Of a DNA stretch of 64,000 bases, positions 58,545 through 64,000 are shown piece after piece (the stretch's first letter is position 1; the number at the start of each line of letters is the position of its first letter). The stretch is taken from contig JAZLGR010000014.1 of assembly GCA_045616445.1 (NCBI GenBank), forward strand, positions 1 to 64,000, written 5' to 3'. This DNA comes from Fimousia sp045616445 (GTDB taxonomy: Bacteria; Bacillota; Clostridia; Lachnospirales; Lachnospiraceae). The notes beneath the pieces were generated by a model. That model was given only the letters and a program-made list of their open reading frames with translations, did not search any database and was not told the DNA's origin. The translations under genes were made by a program, and so were the position numbers.

Positions 58545-60014
58545 ATGGGTACATCAATTTTATTAATTCCGATTCTTCTGCCGATTATTGGTGGCGGAGC
58601 ACTTTACTTCTTTCCAATTGAGAAGGACGCTACCCGCAAGCTGTATGTGTTTGGGGTAACCCTCTTAAACTCCATTATTGTATGGTCATTGCTCATTCAC
58701 GGAGTGAAGGGAGACTTTACACTGCTGAATATGGCCCAGGATTTGGATATCAAGTTCCATATCGACGGACTCTCTAAAGTGTTTGGCGGTATTCTGGCAG
58801 GTCTCTGGCCGCTGGCTACCCTGTATGCCTTTGAATATATGAAGCATGAAGGCAGACACAACCTGTTCTTCTGTTTCTACACCATGACCTTTGGGGTCTG
58901 CGTTGGGATTGCATTTGCAGCAAACCTGATGACGTTATATATGTTCTATGAACTGATGACATTGTCTACACTGACACTGGTTATTCATAAACTGGATCAG
59001 CCATCTATTTTAGCGGCAAGAAAATATATGGTTTATTCCCTTGCCGGAGCAGCATTTGCCTTTATCGGCTTCATGTTTGTTCACTTTTATGGCGTATCCA
59101 CAGATTTTGTTTACGGCGGTGTATTGAATCGTTCCCTCACAGCAGGACACGAGAATATGCTGTTATTCATCTTTTTGATGATGGTAATCGGGTTCGGGGT
59201 AAAGGCAGCCATTTTCCCATTCCATGGATGGCTTCCAACTGCATCCGTAGCACCAACGCCGGTTACTGCCCTGCTTCATGCGGTAGCGGTTGTTAAGGCA
59301 GGTGTATTTGCCATCATGCGCGTAACCTATTACAGCTTTGGTACCGATTTTGTGTCCGGAACCTGGGCACAGACTATTATGATGATTTTTGCCATCGTGA
59401 CCATCGTCTTTGCCTCCTCCAAGGCAGTAAAGGAGATCCACTTCAAGAGAAGACTGGCCTACTCAACCATCAGTAACCTGTCCTACATTGTATTTGCAGC
59501 ATCTTTGATGACGCCATACGGTCTGCAGGCAGGACTTGCCCATATGGTGATGCACGCAGTCATGAAGATCATGCTCTTCTTCTGTGCCGGTGCGGTTATG
59601 CATCAGACAGGGGTGGAATATGTCTACCAGCTGAAGGGTCTTGGCAAGCGAATGCCAGTCATCTTCACCTGCTTCACCTTCGGCTCTGCGGCAATGATGG
59701 GTGTGCCGGGACTTTGTGGCTTCATTAGCAAATGGAGCATTGAAGTGGCAGCAGTCAAACAGGGGACACCGGTAGCCTTCGTTGGAATGGCGGCGATCTT
59801 ATTCTCTGCATTCTTAACAGCGGTATACCTGTTCTCCATTGTAGTAAAAGCATTCTTCCGTCAGGAAGAGGTGGAAGGAGATCTGCGAAGAAAGGATCCA
59901 AACTGGTATATGACCGGACCGATCCTCCTGCTCTCTGTGGTAGTGCTGGTTCTTGGTATTTACTCCGCTCCACTGATGAATCTGCTTCAAAGCATTGCTT
60001 TTGGAAAGATGTAG
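58545..60014 (+). CDS. Third antiporter-like subunit (NuoM/NuoL family)
   Basis: A 489-residue relative of the previous gene with about 14 spans. The channel motif is GFGVKAAIFPFHGWLPTASV with the Lys retained, then TPVTALLHAVAVVKAGVFAI. The early Glu is in LMTLYMFYELMTLSTLTLVI and the middle Lys in KEIHFKRRLAYSTISNLSYI. AGGAAAGGAGGAAGAGG precedes the ATG. Its similarity to the second subunit (both begin ILLIPILLPII or ILIPIFLPIIT) suggests an old duplication. Confidence 0.9.
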   Translation: MGTSILLIPILLPIIGGGALYFFPIEKDATRKLYVFGVTLLNSIIVWSLLIHGVKGDFTLLNMAQDLDIKFHIDGLSKVFGGILAGLWPLATLYAFEYMKHEGRHNLFFCFYTMTFGVCVGIAFAANLMTLYMFYELMTLSTLTLVIHKLDQPSILAARKYMVYSLAGAAFAFIGFMFVHFYGVSTDFVYGGVLNRSLTAGHENMLLFIFLMMVIGFGVKAAIFPFHGWLPTASVAPTPVTALLHAVAVVKAGVFAIMRVTYYSFGTDFVSGTWAQTIMMIFAIVTIVFASSKAVKEIHFKRRLAYSTISNLSYIVFAASLMTPYGLQAGLAHMVMHAVMKIMLFFCAGAVMHQTGVEYVYQLKGLGKRMPVIFTCFTFGSAAMMGVPGLCGFISKWSIEVAAVKQGTPVAFVGMAAILFSAFLTAVYLFSIVVKAFFRQEEVEGDLRRKDPNWYMTGPILLLSVVVLVLGIYSAPLMNLLQSIAFGKM

Positions 60015-60023
60015 GTGACGGAT

Positions 60024-61409
60024 ATGAGATTTGCATTATATGAAATCTGCGGCGAAGGCATGTTCTTTGAGTATCATCTGATATCCGCGCTGGCAGCAGT
60101 GATTACCATTGCAGTTGCTTTTGCAGCAGTGACCAAACAACATAAGACAATTACGAAGATCATGACCGTGATCATGGGTGTGATGAGTGCAGGCATCTTT
60201 GGCGCGATGGATCTTTATACAAACTATATCTGCTTCGAGATTGCAGGCTTTGCTTCTCTGTTCCTGATCTATGACAATGCTCATAAGATTCGCTTAAAGG
60301 ACAGAAAAAGCAGCGATGCCCAGATTCACGACGAAGATGGTGGTGATGAGGATATCCCATATGTGGAGGAACCACCGGTATTTGTCGTTGGCTCAGTGGG
60401 CGACAGCAAGACCATCGTGGCTTCCAAAAGTGAAGCCAGTAAGGAATATCTTGGCTGGATCGTGATTACCGGTATGGTTATGGCTATGGGGATGTTCTTC
60501 ATGTCCCGTTATGCCCATACCCTCGAATTCGATCAAATGCACCACGGCATGTTCTCAGGTGGCTGGGTATACGCCATGGTATTCTGCTACTATGTAGGCT
60601 TCGCAGCCCGCTGTGCGCAGATGCCTTTACACAGCTGGCATAATCAGTATTGTGCACAGATGGATGGATTTATGGGGATGGCAGCATCTTTGATCCTGCT
60701 TCCGGGTGGAATCTGGAGTATCTACCAGCTATTCCCGCGTTTATTCCCACACAATGTACACTGGCAGGGATTCTTCATCCTGATGGGCGTGATCACACTA
60801 TTTGCCGCGTTGCTTAAGTTTTCCAATTCTGTTACCGGCAAATGTAAAATGGCAGCTATCTACATGCTGATCATGGGGCTGGTACAGATTGGCTTTGTTA
60901 CACTCAATACAGAGATCTTCCTGATCATTGGCATGCTCGCCATTATCATTGCCTACATGAGCGTGGGACGTAAGATTGAAAACAATGAGTACGATGAACC
61001 ATATTTTGATTTCCGCTGGTTCTCGCTGGAAAATCTTGTATATAAACCGGCCTTTAAGACAGGCTTCCCTGTATTCTTCGGTATCATTTTCCGTGTGATC
61101 GATTATCTTCCGGATACGATCATTGCCATGATCCGTGGAACACTCTACCAGGATTCCAAACAGAAGATCTGGGATAAGGTAGGAACACCATTTACCTATG
61201 TCATTGGTAAAGTGCTTGACGATGTGGTTCGAGGTCTCAATCGCACTGTTCTGGTCAAATATCCATTCCGCCACTCCTTTGTCAACGGAATTGCCGTTGC
61301 AAAGCAGGAGGCCAGACAGACGACCGGAATCTTTATGCGCTCCGTATCCTTTGGCCTGATGCTTTTTGCCATCGGTATGATTGTCACATTAATTTATATG
61401 GCTTATTAA
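60024..61409 (+). CDS. Divergent antiporter-like membrane subunit, probably not proton-conducting
   Basis: A 461-residue membrane protein ending the operon. I chose ATG 60024 (MRFALYEICGEGMFFEYHLI) over the GTG at 60015 because of the preceding AGGTGACGG. About 11 spans are visible, with a charged loop at about 90-130 (LKDRKSSDAQIHDEDGGDED). The segment GFAARCAQMPLHSWHNQYCA aligns with the channel motif of its neighbours, but has Arg for the Lys and loses LPDA and the prolines after it. A NuoL-like long tail follows (YLPDTIIAMIRGTLYQDSKQ). It could be a structural arm holding the complex together. Confidence 0.75.
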   Translation: MRFALYEICGEGMFFEYHLISALAAVITIAVAFAAVTKQHKTITKIMTVIMGVMSAGIFGAMDLYTNYICFEIAGFASLFLIYDNAHKIRLKDRKSSDAQIHDEDGGDEDIPYVEEPPVFVVGSVGDSKTIVASKSEASKEYLGWIVITGMVMAMGMFFMSRYAHTLEFDQMHHGMFSGGWVYAMVFCYYVGFAARCAQMPLHSWHNQYCAQMDGFMGMAASLILLPGGIWSIYQLFPRLFPHNVHWQGFFILMGVITLFAALLKFSNSVTGKCKMAAIYMLIMGLVQIGFVTLNTEIFLIIGMLAIIIAYMSVGRKIENNEYDEPYFDFRWFSLENLVYKPAFKTGFPVFFGIIFRVIDYLPDTIIAMIRGTLYQDSKQKIWDKVGTPFTYVIGKVLDDVVRGLNRTVLVKYPFRHSFVNGIAVAKQEARQTTGIFMRSVSFGLMLFAIGMIVTLIYMAY

Positions 61410-61416
61410 AACCTTC

Positions 61417-61454
61417 GGCTGATTGCAATAGCTCTTGCAATCAGCCGTTTTTTC
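61417..61454 (+). terminator. Terminator of the antiporter operon
   Basis: CGGCTGATTGCAA and TTGCAATCAGCCG form a perfect 13-bp stem over a 6-nt loop followed by TTTTTT. Confidence 0.92.
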
Positions 61455-61530
61455 AAGTAAACTAGAATAGTTACTGAATTAGAACAAATATGAATAGTCA
61501 TTTTTAAATAAAGAAAGAGGAAGGAATCAT

Positions 61531-63177
61531 ATGGATTATCAGAAATTAGCGGAACTTTTATTTCCAGAAGTAACAACTACCATTGATGAAGTGGAAGCAA
61601 GATTCCCAGAGAGAGATCTTCCAGAAGGCGCACAGGTTACCCGTATGGGTCCAAGCCCAACTGGTTTTATTCATCTTGGTAACTTATATAGTGGTTTAGC
61701 AGATGAACGTATCGCACATCAGAGCGGTGGTATCTTCTACTTACGAATCGAAGATACAGATAACAAACGTAAGGTGGAAGGTGCAGAAGATATCATCATC
61801 TCCGTTTTAAAATATTTTGGTATCGAATTTGACCAGGGTGCAGGCATCGAATCTCCAGAAAGTGATGCGTATGGCCCATACTACCAGAGACAGCGCAAAG
61901 ACATTTACCATGTATATGCGAAGAATTTAGTTGCACAGGGTCTTGCATACCCTTGCTTCTGTACAGAAGAAGAAATCGCAGCCATCAAGGAAGCACAGAC
62001 AGAACAGAAAGTTATCACAGGCTATCATACAACATGGACAAGATGCCGTGACTTAACACTTGAAGAAGTGGAAGTGAAAATCGCAGCTGGCATGCCTTAT
62101 ACATTACGTCTTCGTTCTCAGGGGCAGGAAGGTAATGATATCATCTTCCGTGATCAGATCCGTGGCAGCGTGAAATTCCCAGAAAATATTATGGACGTGG
62201 TAATCTTAAAGAAGGATGGTATTCCAACATACCACTTCGCTCATGCCATCGATGATCATCTCATGCACACAACCATGGTAATCCGTGGGGAAGAATGGTT
62301 ATCTTCTGTACCAACACACGTAGAACTTCATAAAGTATTAGGCTTCAGACTTCCTAAGTATGCACATACTGCACACTTAATGAAGATGGATAATGGCAAT
62401 AAGAGAAAGCTTTCCAAGAGAAAAGACCCTGAATTATCCTTGGATTACTATCGTCAGGATGGCTACCATCCACAGGGCGTTAAGGTATACTTAATGACAC
62501 TACTTAATTCCAACTTCGAACAGTGGTATGACAAACATCCGAACAGCCCAATCGAAGACTTCCCATACAGCGTGAAGAAGATGTCCAAATCCGGTGCATT
62601 ATTCGATATCATGAAGTTAAATGATATCTGTAAGAATGAATTCTCCAAGTTAGAACCGGAAGATGTATACGAATTCTTACATACATGGTGTACAAACTAC
62701 CGTCCTGAAATGGTAGATGTATACTTTGCAGACAAAGAAAAGTTCATCAAGATCTTAGAGCTTACCATGGGCGTTCACCAGAAGCGTCGTCGTAAGGACT
62801 TCATCACTGCAAAACAGATCATGGAAAGCATCCACTATTTCTTCGAAGATACTTACCATGTAGTGGACGAACAGAAATACGATGCAGAAACTGTGGAAGC
62901 AGTATTAAAAGCATACTTAGCATCCTATGACCATGAAGCAGATGCTAATGGCTGGTTCAACAATATCAAGGCAATCGGCGAAGAATTCGGCTTTACTGGC
63001 AACATGAAGGAATACAAGAAGAATCCTGAAAACTTCAAGGGTAATGTATCCCACATCGCTGAGATCATCCGAATTGCGACTGTTGGTCAGTCCAACTCCC
63101 CAGATCAGTGGGCAATCTACCACATCATCGGCGAAGATATGATGCGTGCACGTATCGAAAGCTATCTGGCAAAATAA
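61531..63177 (+). CDS. gltX: Glutamyl-tRNA synthetase
   Basis: A 548-residue class I synthetase charging tRNA-Glu. The HIGH-type motif is TRMGPSPTGFIHLGNLYSGL near 40-60, then YLRIEDTDNKRKVEGA with the glutamate-binding residues. The KMSKS-type loop is GNKRKLSKRKDPELSLDYYR near 290. It is longer than the common about 485-residue form because of an N-terminal stretch before the fold and a longer anticodon domain. AAAGAGGAAGGAATC precedes the ATG. If gatCAB exists elsewhere it would also feed tRNA-Gln. Confidence 0.94.
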   Translation: MDYQKLAELLFPEVTTTIDEVEARFPERDLPEGAQVTRMGPSPTGFIHLGNLYSGLADERIAHQSGGIFYLRIEDTDNKRKVEGAEDIIISVLKYFGIEFDQGAGIESPESDAYGPYYQRQRKDIYHVYAKNLVAQGLAYPCFCTEEEIAAIKEAQTEQKVITGYHTTWTRCRDLTLEEVEVKIAAGMPYTLRLRSQGQEGNDIIFRDQIRGSVKFPENIMDVVILKKDGIPTYHFAHAIDDHLMHTTMVIRGEEWLSSVPTHVELHKVLGFRLPKYAHTAHLMKMDNGNKRKLSKRKDPELSLDYYRQDGYHPQGVKVYLMTLLNSNFEQWYDKHPNSPIEDFPYSVKKMSKSGALFDIMKLNDICKNEFSKLEPEDVYEFLHTWCTNYRPEMVDVYFADKEKFIKILELTMGVHQKRRRKDFITAKQIMESIHYFFEDTYHVVDEQKYDAETVEAVLKAYLASYDHEADANGWFNNIKAIGEEFGFTGNMKEYKKNPENFKGNVSHIAEIIRIATVGQSNSPDQWAIYHIIGEDMMRARIESYLAK

Positions 63178-63195
63178 TAGAAATGCAGAGAAATC

Positions 63196-63223
63196 AAGAG
63201 AGTCAGTCATGACTCTCTTTTTA
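63196..63223 (+). terminator. Terminator of gltX
   Basis: AAGAGAGTCA and TGACTCTCTT form a 10-bp stem with loop GTCA, followed by Ts. The extended -10 TGATATAAT of the next gene lies at 63238-63246. Confidence 0.88.
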
Positions 63224-63282
63224 TTTTTCTGGAATGGTGATATAATATAATATTGACAAAGTATAGAAAGGAATATAGCATT

Positions 63283-64000
63283 ATGAAAATTGGTAGAAAC
63301 GATCCATGCTGGTGTGGATGCGGTAAAAAATATAAAAAATGCCATGCAGCATTTGACGATAAAATTGCAAAATTCGCAAGAGAAGGACACATCGTTCCTC
63401 CCCGCGATATCATAAAAAATCCGGAACAGATCGAAGGAATCAAGGAAAGTGCCAAGATCAATATCGCTGTCCTCGACTATGTGGCAGAGCATATCGGGCC
63501 TGGTGTTTCAACAGAAGAGATCGATCAGTGGGTATATGATATCACAACACAGATGGGTGGCATTCCAGCTCCATTAAACTATTATGGATTCCCTAAGAGT
63601 GTGTGCACTTCCATTGATGAAGTGGTTTGTCACGGTATTCCGGATGAAAACCGCATCTTACAGGAAGGAGAAATCGTTAATATTGACGTCTCCACCGTCT
63701 ACAAAGGATATTATTCCGATTCTTCCAGAATGTTCTGCATCGGAGAAGTATCTCCAGAGAAGAAAAAACTGGTGGAAGTAACAAAGGAATGTGTGGAAAT
63801 CGGGATTAAGAATGTAAAACCATGGACCTTCTTAGGCGATATGGGTGAAGCAGTGCACAACCATGCCAAGGAGAATGGATACACAGTCGTTCGCGAAATC
63901 GGCGGACACGGCATCGGTTTAGAATTCCATGAAGAACCATTTGTCAGCTACGTTTCTCGCAAAGGAGAAGAGATGCTCATGGTTCCGGGAATGGTATTTA
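63283..64000 (+). CDS. map: Methionine aminopeptidase with N-terminal SEC-C motif, partial
   Basis: The frame from ATG 63283 (behind GAAAGGAATATAGC) is open to the window edge, giving 239 residues without the end. The first about 25 residues are a SEC-C zinc motif (NDPCWCGCGKKYKKCH), as also found at the SecA tail. The type I peptidase domain follows: metal ligands in NIDVSTVYKGYYSDSSRMF and GHGIGLEFHEEPF, with the substrate His in DEVVCHGIPDENRI. It removes the initiator Met from new proteins. The SEC-C addition, known in many Firmicutes and chlamydiae, may help ribosome binding. The missing end should contain the last Glu ligand. Confidence 0.92.
   Translation, partial: MKIGRNDPCWCGCGKKYKKCHAAFDDKIAKFAREGHIVPPRDIIKNPEQIEGIKESAKINIAVLDYVAEHIGPGVSTEEIDQWVYDITTQMGGIPAPLNYYGFPKSVCTSIDEVVCHGIPDENRILQEGEIVNIDVSTVYKGYYSDSSRMFCIGEVSPEKKKLVEVTKECVEIGIKNVKPWTFLGDMGEAVHNHAKENGYTVVREIGGHGIGLEFHEEPFVSYVSRKGEEMLMVPGMVF

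Noticed and set aside
52814..61409. Complex I or energy-converting hydrogenase operon
   Set aside because: No NuoB/C/D/I or hydrogenase-type subunits. The E-F-G-B-C set defines an Mrp/Mbh antiporter module.

Overview
The window reads as chromosome of a low-to-moderate GC anaerobic Firmicute, most likely a Lachnospiraceae-type gut clostridium. The signs are strong Shine-Dalgarno sequences (AGGAGG), intrinsic terminators after most operons, class III (oxygen-sensitive) ribonucleotide reductase, a manganese pyrophosphatase with CBS domains, the HprK/Crh/RapZ/WhiA block, and a secreted pectin-type hydrolase. Nearly all genes lie on the + strand, so the whole window probably belongs to one replichore.

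Left part (1-11 kb): the window opens inside the right end of an IS200/IS605-type element (last codons of tnpB plus its omega-RNA end). It sits next to the tail of a sigma-70 gene, followed by that gene's likely membrane anti-sigma partner. Then come an HTH regulator, a 52-residue protein divergent from a LysR regulator, tcdA, a 23-codon micro-ORF, and cysK-metY for sulfur assimilation. A large secreted GH105-like hydrolase lies on the - strand. It is followed by a HAD phosphatase, a small secreted protein resembling toxin-type nuclease domains, and a secreted NlpC/P60 hydrolase.

Housekeeping part (11-27 kb): a cluster of exact DnaA boxes precedes hpf. It is followed by secA-prfB, an ACT-domain gene with hom and lysC (aspartate pathway), a GH25 muramidase, degV, a second cysteine synthase with a phosphopantetheinyl transferase, and an amino-acid ABC system. 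The substrate-binding region of that ABC system is a duplicated, lobe-swapped fusion to the permease. A PrsW-type membrane protease and a gene-free stretch with a promoter-hairpin-terminator RNA unit close this part.

Middle part (27-48 kb): WYL regulator plus MacB/FtsX-type exporter, purine permease, an unknown protein, a VanRS-like two-component pair, and Mn pyrophosphatase. A roughly 310-nt imperfect palindrome and a tandem repeat follow. Then come a PD-(D/E)XK/Rad3-type helicase, queF, dus, uvrC, hprK, murB, rapZ, whiA, a Crh-like protein and tRNA-Thr(CGT).

Right part (48-64 kb): a split chromate transporter, then the anaerobic ribonucleotide reductase operon. Its promoter is covered by paired NrdR-like boxes, and its glycyl-radical tail is a separate 54-residue gene. 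A ten-gene Mrp/Mbh-type cation antiporter operon carries extra antiporter subunits and no hydrogenase genes. gltX and the start of a SEC-C-bearing methionine aminopeptidase end the window.

The observations I rate highest are the separately encoded NrdD glycyl-radical domain, the DnaA-box cluster away from dnaA, the giant palindrome after the pyrophosphatase gene, the lobe-permuted duplicated ABC protein, the IS605 omega-RNA reading into a sigma-factor gene, and the unassigned structured RNA at 27.2 kb.
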